Below are positions 1 through 5,954 of a DNA stretch of 6,375 nucleotides, piece by piece. Origin of the DNA: Nitrospirota bacterium. Lineage in GTDB: Bacteria > Nitrospirota > Nitrospiria > Nitrospirales > UBA8639. Where the stretch lies: contig JAOUNC010000166.1 of assembly GCA_029881175.1 (NCBI GenBank), forward strand, positions 1-6,375, read 5' to 3'. Numbering within the stretch: position 1 is the stretch's first letter; every line of letters begins with the position of its first letter. The notes below the pieces were generated by a model, which saw only the letters and a list, made by a program, of their open reading frames with translations, had not been told where the DNA came from and ran no database searches. The position numbers and the translations under genes were made by a program.

Positions 1-618
1 AACCGAGACACGCATCCAGGCTTGTCCGTCTTCATAGACCTGTTCCGCTTTCCGGTATCCGACATAGGCATTATTGACATCACCAGCAATGTCATAGAGC
101 AGCCCAACCAGATAGCGCGCAAAGGCATCTTCATGGTAGACATCTTTCCCTTCCACGCTATCACTCAGGACGTTTAAACGATGATCGATTCTTCTCCCTT
201 CGACTAACGCCTCGGCCCATTGTTGCAACAACGCATAATTCAAGGCCTTTACCACATTCACCAGCACATGTTCATGAGGGGCGCCTTCGTAGGGCTGACG
301 GGCCTCATTGACTAACAAGGCCGAGGCCTTATCGCGAAGACGCTTGGTATAGAGGTCTTCAATCAGAAGATGGGCTTCTTCCAGGACAGTATTGCTTTCA
401 GCATACCGCCCCGCCAAATGCAAAACCATGCCCTGATCCATCAAAAACAGCAACCGACTGTTGCTGCCATATTCGTCTTTCGCCGATTCCATAATCTGGA
501 CGGCTTGATCAGGCTGACCGATTAAAAGACTACGTTCAACCCCGGCATAATGCGCCATAGGCCCACTACAGCCCATGAAGAGAGCGCATCCGAACGCAAG
601 GCTCAGAAGCCGCTTCAC
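1..618 (-). CDS. COG3014-family TPR-like lipoprotein, 3' end cut by window edge
   Basis: The frame is open from a GTG at 618 to base 1, giving 206 codons with no stop, so the C-terminal part is missing. The N-terminus is a lipoprotein signal: Lys2-Arg3, a hydrophobic stretch, then a lipobox-like FMGC with Cys17 followed by Ser-Gly. The rest is helical with TPR-like character: residues about 47-86 (LLFLMDQGMVLHLAGRYAES), 112-143 and 162-200 (ARYLVGLLYDIAGDVNNAY). I recall this pattern from COG3014 proteins, a family of unknown biochemical function. It is the third gene of a leftward operon, 131 bp after the LpoB-like gene; that gap is pyrimidine-rich on the coding strand and shows no convincing promoter or terminator. 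GTG was chosen because it gives a clean signal peptide. The frame stays open further upstream with only TTG or GTG starts near 729-735, and no clear ribosome binding site is visible at 618, so the start is less certain than the gene. Confidence 0.8.
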   Translation of the reverse strand, partial: MKRLLSLAFGCALFMGCSGPMAHYAGVERSLLIGQPDQAVQIMESAKDEYGSNSRLLFLMDQGMVLHLAGRYAESNTVLEEAHLLIEDLYTKRLRDKASALLVNEARQPYEGAPHEHVLVNVVKALNYALLQQWAEALVEGRRIDHRLNVLSDSVEGKDVYHEDAFARYLVGLLYDIAGDVNNAYVGYRKAEQVYEDGQAWMRVSV

Positions 619-749
619 ATGATTGTCAGGGAGAAACAGAATAGAGCGCTGAGGGGTAAGGAACCTAGGAATGAAGAAGAAAGAAAACGGAACAAAGAAC
701 GAATGAACAACTTGCCGTGTGCGTGACAATGGCACTGGGACGCATGCAT

Positions 750-1364
750 TTAAAACAAGAGGCGTTTGCGCTCAACCACCTTTTTGATTTTTTTCTGACC
801 AAACCAGGATTTGGCATTATTTTCTAAGTCAATGAGATCCAAATCGACTTGATAATAGATGGCTTTGGTTCCAGCCGATTCATCCAAAATTGTCGCGATG
901 GAGCCTTTCATCATGAAATCGGCCCCAATCTCCTGGCCAGGACGTTTTTGGGTATCTTCGCGGGAATACACCGCCTGCTCCTTGCGTTCTTCCCGAATTT
1001 CTTCCCGTTCGCTTTTACTGGCCACAAACACAACTTTTTGGGAATTGGTCATTTCCCGTTCCAGGTCTGTGACAAAGGTACCCACATCAATATGTTCGTG
1101 ACTTTTATTGAGAACAGTGCCGATAATCACAACGGGCTCCCGGCCATGGGAACCGGTAAATTTTTCTAACCATGGGCGACTCACCATTTCCTTCATCATG
1201 GCTTCGGCGACTAATTTCGAGTCCGTATCATTCCAGCGCCCACTCAAATCCGTCACAACATCAGGATCCACCCGAGTCACACGTTTTTCTTTCCCGCAAG
1301 ATATCAGAGTCAGCAAACCGAGAACGACACTCAGCAGGATAAAGAATCGTATGGTTCGTGGCAT
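750..1364 (-). CDS. lpoB: LpoB-like lipoprotein (penicillin-binding protein activator family)
   Basis: A complete 204-residue protein. Residues 1-23 are a lipoprotein signal peptide ending in the lipobox L-I-S-C (Cys23), so the mature protein should be lipid-anchored and face the periplasm. The body matches the LpoB pattern as I know it: DLSGRWNDTDSKLVAEAM (39-56), a strand followed by N-K-S-H-E-H-I-D (86-93), the helix before VVFV (111-114), GADFMMKGSI (147-156) and a C-terminal strand pair YYQVDLDLIDLENNAKSWF (170-188). In enterobacteria LpoB stimulates PBP1b during peptidoglycan synthesis; outside them the family assignment does not prove that role, and no PBP gene is in view. The ATG at 1364 is preceded by AAAAGG about 5 bases upstream. 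The gene starts 49 bp after the LPP20-family gene, as expected within an operon. Confidence 0.85.
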   Translation of the reverse strand: MPRTIRFFILLSVVLGLLTLISCGKEKRVTRVDPDVVTDLSGRWNDTDSKLVAEAMMKEMVSRPWLEKFTGSHGREPVVIIGTVLNKSHEHIDVGTFVTDLEREMTNSQKVVFVASKSEREEIREERKEQAVYSREDTQKRPGQEIGADFMMKGSIATILDESAGTKAIYYQVDLDLIDLENNAKSWFGQKKIKKVVERKRLLF

Positions 1365-1413
1365 GGAGACCTTTTATGGTGTGGGTGAAAGACTCAGAGT
1401 CGAAAGGAGGGTG

Positions 1414-1974
1414 TTACAGCCCACCCGGACGCTTCGCTTCCTCTTCTTCTAATTTTTGAAAAACCCGTTCGGCATTTTTTTTGACAAACTCGCGCACTTC
1501 CTCATCCAGTTCTTGCGCCTGCTGAATGACTTCCTTCATTTCTTTAAATGATAATTTCGTCAACACATAATAAGTCGTCGTGTCTTCATCTTTATAGCGA
1601 TCAACCGGACGGACCCCGTTTAAGGTGACAGCCGTAAATGTTTTTACCGCCCGTTCCACGTTTTGTTCTTCGGTGGATTTCGTAAAATTTCCTGCAGTGG
1701 TTGATGCGGCATAGTCTTGCATAAGATAGGCCGTATAGGTCCGAAACGTTTTGGCCAACTCCGCTCTCGATCGATTTTCAGCCGCTTCCCAAGCCAGGGG
1801 TTCGTTCTTCACACCAACAATGGCTCCCACACCGTAAATTGACTTGTCATCATCTTTATTTAAGGCTCCTGATCCTTCTTCCACCCAATTAGGTGGCCCT
1901 CCACAAGCCACAAGGATCATGCCCAACAGAACCAGGGCCATCAATCGCATGAATCGCATCAGATGATTTGGCAT
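1414..1974 (-). CDS. LPP20-family lipoprotein
   Basis: A 186-residue lipoprotein, first gene of the leftward operon. The signal peptide ends in lipobox L-V-A-C (Cys24). The mature part begins GGPPNWVEEG, then YGVGAI (47-52), a long helix LAWEAAENRSRAELAKTF (60-77), a strand region around NGVRPVDRYKDED (119-131) leading to TTTYYVLTKLS, and a very charged helix from about 143 to 180. The order PxW, the G-x-G strand, an A/E-rich helix and YxL is what I associate with the LPP20 family, named from a Helicobacter lipoprotein; a relative in Vibrio is linked to the flagellum. The frame extends back to an ATG at 2046, but the ATG at 1974 is preferred: it has GAGGA six bases upstream and places the signal peptide at the N-terminus. 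The function is unknown; co-transcription with an LpoB-like protein suggests an envelope or outer-membrane role. Confidence 0.85.
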   Translation of the reverse strand: MPNHLMRFMRLMALVLLGMILVACGGPPNWVEEGSGALNKDDDKSIYGVGAIVGVKNEPLAWEAAENRSRAELAKTFRTYTAYLMQDYAASTTAGNFTKSTEEQNVERAVKTFTAVTLNGVRPVDRYKDEDTTTYYVLTKLSFKEMKEVIQQAQELDEEVREFVKKNAERVFQKLEEEEAKRPGGL

Positions 1975-1980
1975 AAAATT

Positions 1981-1985
1981 TCCTC
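1981..1985 (-). promoter_or_regulatory. Ribosome binding site deciding the LPP20-family start
   Basis: On the minus strand the sequence reads GAGGA, then six bases, then ATG at 1974. It supports this start over the ATG at 2046, which would add 24 residues in front of the signal peptide. Confidence 0.7.
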
Positions 1986-2064
1986 GTTCGGCAATAGACT
2001 TTACCAGAGAAGAATGAACATTTTGATTTTTCAAGGGAATTTGCATTTCCGAGAGACTAAGAAA

Positions 2065-2093
2065 ATGCTAGCATCGACCCTACAAACTGTCAA
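2065..2093 (-). promoter_or_regulatory. Sigma70-type promoter of the lipoprotein operon
   Basis: Read on the minus strand, a perfect -35 TTGACA (2093-2088) is followed by exactly 17 bases and a -10 TAGCAT (2070-2065; 4 of 6 to TATAAT). An extended -10 TGC sits directly before it. Transcription would start near 2058, giving a leader of about 84 bases before the ATG at 1974. The -10 lies inside a 10-bp perfect palindrome, ATGCTAGCAT (2065-2074). This is the strongest promoter match in the window. Confidence 0.75.
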
Positions 2094-2130
2094 GAAAATC
2101 AAATAACCTATTCAATCATGACAGACGACC

Positions 2131-2165
2131 AGGCAGGCTTTTTCATTCCTGAAGGAAGCCTGCCT
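2131..2165. repeat. Strong inverted repeat (hairpin) upstream of the small plus-strand gene
   Basis: AGGCAGGCTT (2131-2140) pairs perfectly with AAGCCTGCCT (2156-2165). Two G-U pairs and one A-U can extend the stem and leave a loop of about 9 bases. No T-run follows on either strand, so it does not look like a complete intrinsic terminator. It lies between the divergent lipoprotein promoter and the ribosome binding site at 2174-2180, so it could form in the leader RNA of the 56-codon gene. Confidence 0.7.
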
Positions 2166-2185
2166 CCAACACAAAGGGGGACTCC

Positions 2186-2356
2186 GTGGCTGATGTGAAA
2201 TTAGAAGATGGGATTATTCGAATCAAAGAACTCGACATTCAAGATGCGAAGGCCGCGAAAGTTTTAGCGGAATATCCAGAAGCCCGATGGCCCGAGATTA
2301 CCCGGCGAGCCTTAAAAATTGGATTAGGCTACTTACAGGGAGGAGGCGATAGCTAG
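2186..2356 (+). CDS. Small 56-residue protein, ribbon-helix-helix-like pattern
   Basis: A short frame starting with GTG at 2186 and ending with TAG, coding for 56 residues. AAAGGGGG (2173-2180) lies 5 bases before the GTG, a good ribosome binding site; a second in-frame GTG at 2195 is possible. The product reads as a real protein rather than noise: a beta-prone segment with alternating hydrophobics (GIIRIKELDIQ, 9-19), a helix (DAKAAKVLAEY, 20-30) and a second amphipathic helix (RWPEITRRALKIGLGYLQ, 34-51). This order and the E-I-x-R-x-A-L ending resemble ribbon-helix-helix DNA-binding proteins, but that is inference and I do not recognise a named family. It is transcribed divergently from the lipoprotein operon, with a hairpin in its presumed leader. 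No clear toxin partner follows. Confidence 0.65.
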   Translation: MADVKLEDGIIRIKELDIQDAKAAKVLAEYPEARWPEITRRALKIGLGYLQGGGDS

Positions 2357-2472
2357 ATCTCCCTCTGGTTCAGACTGGAATGGGCTGATGCACAACGCAA
2401 AAAGCCAAGGCTTGTGAGTCGAGCACACTTACCAGTCGGCGACAGCCAAAAGAGAGGATGGAAGCAGGTATC

Positions 2473-2889
2473 CTACAGATGTGGCGACGAAGAATGAGTC
2501 CTCACCCAAACGACCTGATGAATAAATTGCTTCACATGGCTGTCGTCCTGGCTGACCGGGATGCTGGACAAATTGGCATACTGCCGTTGCACCTGGCCAG
2601 CAAAAGTCCTCTGCTCATCTGAAGACACATGTAGGATTGCTCCAAACGCCTGCAAGTACTCCCCTTCGCCTTGAGCGATATTCTGCAGAAGGTTTTCAAA
2701 ATTCACAGAAACAAAGGCTCCAGCATGTTCGCCCTGCCTCACAAGCCCCTCTTCAGTCCACCACGTTTTCCCTGAGGTGGAAGAGAGGAATTCTGTGGTG
2801 CCATCGGTCGTGGTATCAGTTGTTGCTTTTAAGGTGCACCCGCTCAGACCACCAATGAAAAGAGCCAAGACGACTATTCGAAACATCAT
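2473..2889 (-). CDS. DUF3015-like small lipoprotein
   Basis: A complete protein of 138 residues from the ATG at 2889. Residues 1-18 form a lipoprotein signal peptide with lipobox L-S-G-C (Cys18). A Thr-rich linker (24-32, TDTTTDGTT) is followed by STSGKTWWTEEGLV (37-50) and the core NFENLLQNIAQGEGEYLQAF (63-82). The N-x-x-x-L-x-x-x-I-A-x-G-x-G-E-x-L core is what I recall from DUF3015 proteins, whose function is not known. The C-terminus is polar. Three starts are stacked (GTG 2892, ATG 2889, ATG 2886); GAGG lies 4, 7 and 10 bases before them, so 2889 has the best spacing. A weak minus-strand promoter may exist upstream (TTCCTG, 17 bases, TAATAAT, around 2923-2953). The gene converges on the small plus-strand gene; the 116 bases between them show no convincing terminator. 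Confidence 0.7.
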   Translation of the reverse strand: MMFRIVVLALFIGGLSGCTLKATTDTTTDGTTEFLSSTSGKTWWTEEGLVRQGEHAGAFVSVNFENLLQNIAQGEGEYLQAFGAILHVSSDEQRTFAGQVQRQYANLSSIPVSQDDSHVKQFIHQVVWVRTHSSSPHL

Positions 2890-2892
2890 CAC

Positions 2893-3297
2893 GCGACCTC
2901 ACATTTGGTTAAAGGAATTTTCATTATTAGGCTCCAAGGGAAAAAACAGGAAGAGACCCCCTCCTCTCCCATCCATGACCAGGCAGCAGCGTTGGTTTGT
3001 TCTGGTATCATAGCAAATTTTTCTGGACGGTCCACTCATAGGAATACCAAGACGCCTGAATCGAGTTCTAAAAATTCATTCAGACGACTTGTCTCTGTTT
3101 GCATTCTCTCCTACACTGATCAAGCGTCTTCTAGGTTTAAGCCAGGCTTAGCCTGTGACGATAACATTGATGAAGTGCTCTATTATGTCGCCGCCCTGGC
3201 GCTTAACGAGATATGCCCTCCACGTCAGCCAAATAATAGAAACTCCTTGAAAGAGATATCGCTCCCATTGATTAAAATACGACTCTAGAAAAACCGC
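2893..3297. other. Intergenic stretch of about 400 bp without a supportable gene
   Basis: It lies between the divergent DUF3015-like and DUF4301 genes, so promoters for both should be here. The plus strand stays open from a TTG at 2905 to 3288, but the translation is low in recognisable protein character and the start is poor. The minus strand carries two tiny ORFs (22 and 46 codons) joined by an ATGA overlap just before the lipoprotein gene. A 13-bp palindrome sits at 3138-3150. Ahead of the DUF4301 gene, TAAAAT at 3273-3278 could be a -10, but TTGAAA at 3247-3252 is 20 bases away, too far for a good -35. Confidence 0.6.
3138..3150. repeat. 13-bp perfect palindrome
   Basis: TAAGCC-A-GGCTTA is perfectly symmetrical. 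A second, overlapping dyad CAGGC-TTA-GCCTG occupies 3143-3155. It lies about 150 bp upstream of the DUF4301 gene and 250 bp upstream of the DUF3015-like gene. It could be an operator, but nothing else supports this. Confidence 0.4.
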
Positions 3298-4845
3298 ATG
3301 GTGTCTCTTAGCCAAAACGATCATCTTACCCTCAAGCAACGCGGTATATCGACCGCACAGGTTGAAGCTCAACTGCATCAATTGCGACAGGGCGTCCCTC
3401 CCATCCATCTGGTCCGTACCTGCGGCCTGGGAGATGGCATCCTTCAGCTCTCTCCAGAACATTGCACCGAATACCACCGCCAATTTCAGATGGCTCACGC
3501 CGAAGGACGGGTCAGTAAATTCATCCCTGCCTCAGGAGCCGCGACGCGGATGTTTAAAGATCTGCTCCAGTTTTTAGAAACATGCCCGGCCACTCCCACA
3601 ACCATGTTGAAAGACGGGAATCCGCCTGCGCCCATCCTTGAGGCATGGAAGCAACTCCATCACTTTCCGTTTATTGATGCGCTTCGGCAGTATTTCGAAT
3701 TGGCAGACATCGACTTTCAGCATCTGTACGAGACAGGGCAACTGGCACAAGTGTTTCACGCCCTCGTCCAAACTCCCGGTTTGGACTATGCTAATTTACC
3801 CAAAGCCCTGCTCCCTTTTCACCGCTATCCAGAAGGCATTCGCACCTCGTTAGAAGAGCATGTGCGAGAAGCCATGTGGTATGGGAAGAAGACTTTTGGC
3901 CTAGTCCGAATACATCTCACCGTTTCGGCTCAATTTGAAACCCAGGTAAAAGCCGCCCTTGAAAAAGTCCAACAACAAGAACTTCAAAGAGGAAATGAGT
4001 TAGAATTGACCGTTTCAATTCAAAAATCCTCTACCGACACCATTGCCCTCAATGCCCAAGGCGAGCCTTTTCGAGATAACGAGGGTCTGCTGGTTTTTCG
4101 ACCTGGAGGCCATGGTGCCTTATTGGAAAATCTCAATGACTATCAGGGCGATATTGTCTTCATTTCCAATATCGACAACGTCGTTCCCGACCATCTCAAA
4201 GACCTGATTGTCGAATGGAGAATGACGTTGGGTGGGTACTTATTGGAAGTACAAGACAAGATCTTTCATCTCCTCCACCAATTAGAGTTGGGTCAACCGA
4301 CTCTCATTGAGGAAGTAGAAGCCTTTGTCCATCGCCATCTCCATGACCAATTTCCACAATCCTATGACCGGCTGACGAGTCAGCAGAAAGCCATACAGCT
4401 CAAGCAATTCCTGAATCGCCCCCTCCGAGTTTGCGGCGTCGTGCCTAATACCGGCGATCCCGGTGGCGGCCCCTTTTGGGTTCAGCAGGCTGATGGCTCC
4501 CAGTCCCGACAAATTATCGAACAATCGCAAGTTGATCCTGAATCGAAGTCTCAACAAGAACTGTTTGCTTCAGCCACGCACTTTAACCCGGTCGATATCG
4601 TCTGTGGCGTGCGGAATTATCAGCGAAAGCCCTTTAATCTCATGACGTTCAGTGACCCCAATACCAGCTTCATTTCGCATAAATCCTATCAAGGCCGTGA
4701 CCTCAAGGCTTTGGAATGGCCAGGGCTCTGGAATGGCGGCATGGCCAATTGGATCACTCTGTTTGTGGAAATTCCTCGCGCCACATTCAATCCCGTCAAA
4801 ACGTTCCTGGACTGGCTCCATCCCAACCATCAACCACCCGCCTGA
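3298..4845 (+). CDS. DUF4301-family protein, possible nucleotidyltransferase
   Basis: A complete 515-residue protein, close to the usual length of this family (about 500). Conserved blocks in order: SKFIPASGAATRMF (73-86), PKALLPFHRYPEG with RTSLEEH (168-188), RIHLTVS (204-210), SSTDTIA (244-250), FRPGGHGALLENLN (267-280), VFISNIDNVVPDHL (287-300), RVCGVVPNTGDPGGGPF (377-393), FNPVDIVCGVRNY (429-441), and SHKSYQGRDLKALEWPGL (460-477) with NGGMANW (479-485). I recognise these as DUF4301, a family of unknown function. There is no signal peptide or membrane segment, so it is probably cytosolic. The blocks resemble UDP-sugar pyrophosphorylases: a Gly-rich loop, a G-H-G motif and an N-x-D-N strand in the right order (inference). 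The ATG at 3298 is the first in-frame start after a TAG at 3286; the ribosome binding site is poor. The next gene, 208 bp downstream on the same strand, is a pyrophosphatase. Confidence 0.85.
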   Translation: MVSLSQNDHLTLKQRGISTAQVEAQLHQLRQGVPPIHLVRTCGLGDGILQLSPEHCTEYHRQFQMAHAEGRVSKFIPASGAATRMFKDLLQFLETCPATPTTMLKDGNPPAPILEAWKQLHHFPFIDALRQYFELADIDFQHLYETGQLAQVFHALVQTPGLDYANLPKALLPFHRYPEGIRTSLEEHVREAMWYGKKTFGLVRIHLTVSAQFETQVKAALEKVQQQELQRGNELELTVSIQKSSTDTIALNAQGEPFRDNEGLLVFRPGGHGALLENLNDYQGDIVFISNIDNVVPDHLKDLIVEWRMTLGGYLLEVQDKIFHLLHQLELGQPTLIEEVEAFVHRHLHDQFPQSYDRLTSQQKAIQLKQFLNRPLRVCGVVPNTGDPGGGPFWVQQADGSQSRQIIEQSQVDPESKSQQELFASATHFNPVDIVCGVRNYQRKPFNLMTFSDPNTSFISHKSYQGRDLKALEWPGLWNGGMANWITLFVEIPRATFNPVKTFLDWLHPNHQPPA

Positions 4846-5053
4846 GTCGCAATGTCGTGCTGGGGCTCTCACCCACCATTCCCCGTTTCTGCATAAATGA
4901 GATAGTTTCTGCCCGTTCTTTTTCGTAAGCATCATGCCCCAAAAAATTTTCTTCTTCACCCCTTCATTCAGTCTCACATCCTCCCGACTCTGAACCGACA
5001 AACATTGGAACAGCAACTCACACATTATTCACCGGCGAATGTGATGACATATT

Positions 5054-5743
5054 ATGACTGATCAAGAATTCTTCTCCTTATGGCAAGACCTGGGATTCCC
5101 CTGTAAATCCCATCCCTGGCATGGCGTGCAAATTGGACCCGATGCTCCCCAGTGCCTCACGGTCTATATTGAAATCGTCCCCACCGACACCGTGAAATAT
5201 GAATTAGACAAAAAGTCAGGACATTTACGGGTGGATCGTCCGCAGCGGTATTCCAACATTTGCCCGGCGCTGTATGGGCTCATTCCACAAACCTATTGTG
5301 GGCAATTAGTGGCAGAGTTGAGTGCAGAACGCACGAATCGTCCTGGCCTGGCAGGTGACCACGACCCCCTCGACATTTGCGTACTGACAGAAAAAACGAT
5401 TTCTCATGGGGACATTCTTCTGGAGGCCATTCCGATTGGCGGCCTCCGCATGATTGATGGAGACGAAGCCGATGATAAAATTGTGGCCATTCTCAAAGGC
5501 GATGCCATGCATGAGCAATGGACCGACATTAAAGATTGCCCCGTCTCATTCGTCGAACGCTTAATGCATTATTTCCTGACTTACAAAGATGCCCCGGGCT
5601 CACAAAAGAAAAACTGCGAAATTACCCATGTCTATGGACGCGAGGAAGCCCATGACGTCATTCGCCGCAGCCAAGCCGATTACGCCGCCAAGTTTGGACA
5701 ATTGCAAACCCAACTGGCGTCCATTGGATCAACATTAAATTAG
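5054..5743 (+). CDS. ppa: Family I inorganic pyrophosphatase, Chlamydia-like type
   Basis: A soluble cytosolic enzyme of 229 residues that hydrolyses PPi to two phosphates with Mg2+. All active-site positions known from the E. coli enzyme can be matched: E40, K48, E50, R62, Y74, the metal-binding D102, D104 and D107 in GDHDPLD, D135, D140, K142, and Y177-K178. It is longer than the E. coli protein (about 175). The extra length comes from an N-terminal extension with HPWHG (20-24), an insert after TYCG (80-83) running through residues 84-100, and a C-terminal helix. The layout, including TYCG, DICVLTEK, PIGG and HYFLTYK, closely resembles the chlamydial enzyme as I remember it. The usual signature has a small or acidic residue where H103 stands. 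An in-frame TGA at 5045 leaves ATG 5054 as the only reasonable start, although no clear ribosome binding site precedes it. The enzyme would pull PPi-producing reactions forward, including that of Acs downstream. Confidence 0.95.
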   Translation: MTDQEFFSLWQDLGFPCKSHPWHGVQIGPDAPQCLTVYIEIVPTDTVKYELDKKSGHLRVDRPQRYSNICPALYGLIPQTYCGQLVAELSAERTNRPGLAGDHDPLDICVLTEKTISHGDILLEAIPIGGLRMIDGDEADDKIVAILKGDAMHEQWTDIKDCPVSFVERLMHYFLTYKDAPGSQKKNCEITHVYGREEAHDVIRRSQADYAAKFGQLQTQLASIGSTLN

Positions 5744-5820
5744 GATCATTCGTCTATTTTCTAGCCAATCCCCCCTCAGATAGCCATCTCTTTTCTGCCT
5801 TATTTTTTCATTGATTTTGC

Positions 5821-5837
5821 CTTTATGTCACATAAAG
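5821..5837. promoter_or_regulatory. 17-bp palindrome, candidate operator for acs
   Basis: CTTTATG-TCA-CATAAAG is a perfect 7-bp inverted repeat with a 3-base centre. It ends 12 bases before the -35 of the candidate acs promoter, centred near -56 from the predicted start. That position suits an activator. It also overlaps a weaker alternative promoter (TTGATT 5811-5816, 16 bases, TAAAGT 5833-5838), in which case it would suit a repressor. The spacing does not match the CRP consensus TGTGA-N6-TCACA. Confidence 0.5.
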
Positions 5838-5849
5838 TTCCTCCTCCAC

Positions 5850-5878
5850 TTGAAGCTACATGCAAGGGCTAGCATAAT
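5850..5878 (+). promoter_or_regulatory. Candidate sigma70-type promoter of acs
   Basis: TTGAAG (5850-5855; 4 of 6 to TTGACA), exactly 17 bases, then CATAAT (5873-5878; 5 of 6 to TATAAT). Transcription would begin near 5885, leaving a leader of about 70 bases before the acs ATG. It lies in the 211-bp gap after ppa, consistent with separate transcription. Confidence 0.55.
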
Positions 5879-5954
5879 GGGGCTATCAGTGAAACGGGGG
5901 CGATGTCCTTAATTGACTATCTGAAAAAGTACGCCACAAGAAGGAGCTGCGAAC

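Noticed and set aside
656..713. Purine-rich plus strand with a tiny ATG frame near 671
   Set aside because: The frame has about 11 codons and consists mostly of AAG/GAA. The stretch is a simple composition bias in the gap between two minus-strand genes.
849..1452. Plus-strand frames opposite the LpoB-like gene
   Set aside because: They are antisense to a recognised lipoprotein gene and lack ribosome binding sites. The AAAGGAGG near 1404 on the plus strand has no plausible start following it.
2398..2416. AAGCC/GGCTT dyad followed by T's on the minus strand, as terminator of the DUF3015-like gene
   Set aside because: The centre leaves only 2 bases for a loop, or 4 bp of stem if a normal loop is allowed. 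That is too weak to call an intrinsic terminator.
3247..3278. TTGAAA and TAAAAT as promoter of the DUF4301 gene
   Set aside because: The boxes are 20 bases apart, outside the usual 16-18, so the pair is not convincing. TAAAAT alone could still be a -10.
2905..3288. 127-codon plus-strand frame in the intergenic stretch
   Set aside because: It starts with TTG without a ribosome binding site, and the translation shows no domain-like pattern. It would also overlap the promoter regions of both flanking genes.
3148..3498. 116-codon minus-strand frame running from the DUF4301 gene into the intergenic stretch
   Set aside because: More than half is antisense to the conserved DUF4301 N-terminal region, and its remaining part matches nothing I know.
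4570..5025. 151-codon minus-strand frame across the 3' end of the DUF4301 gene
   Set aside because: Most of it is antisense to well-conserved DUF4301 blocks. The part outside the gene has no protein character and no good start signal.
5039..5061. ATG-TGA and a 5-codon frame overlapping the ppa start
   Set aside because: Such minimal frames are frequent by chance and no ribosome binding site precedes them.
5779..5925. Distant inverted repeats GATAGCC/GGCTATC and TCAGATAG/CTATCTGA before acs
   Set aside because: They are 7-8 bp arms about 100-140 bases apart, expected by chance at this scale, and they suggest no compact structure.
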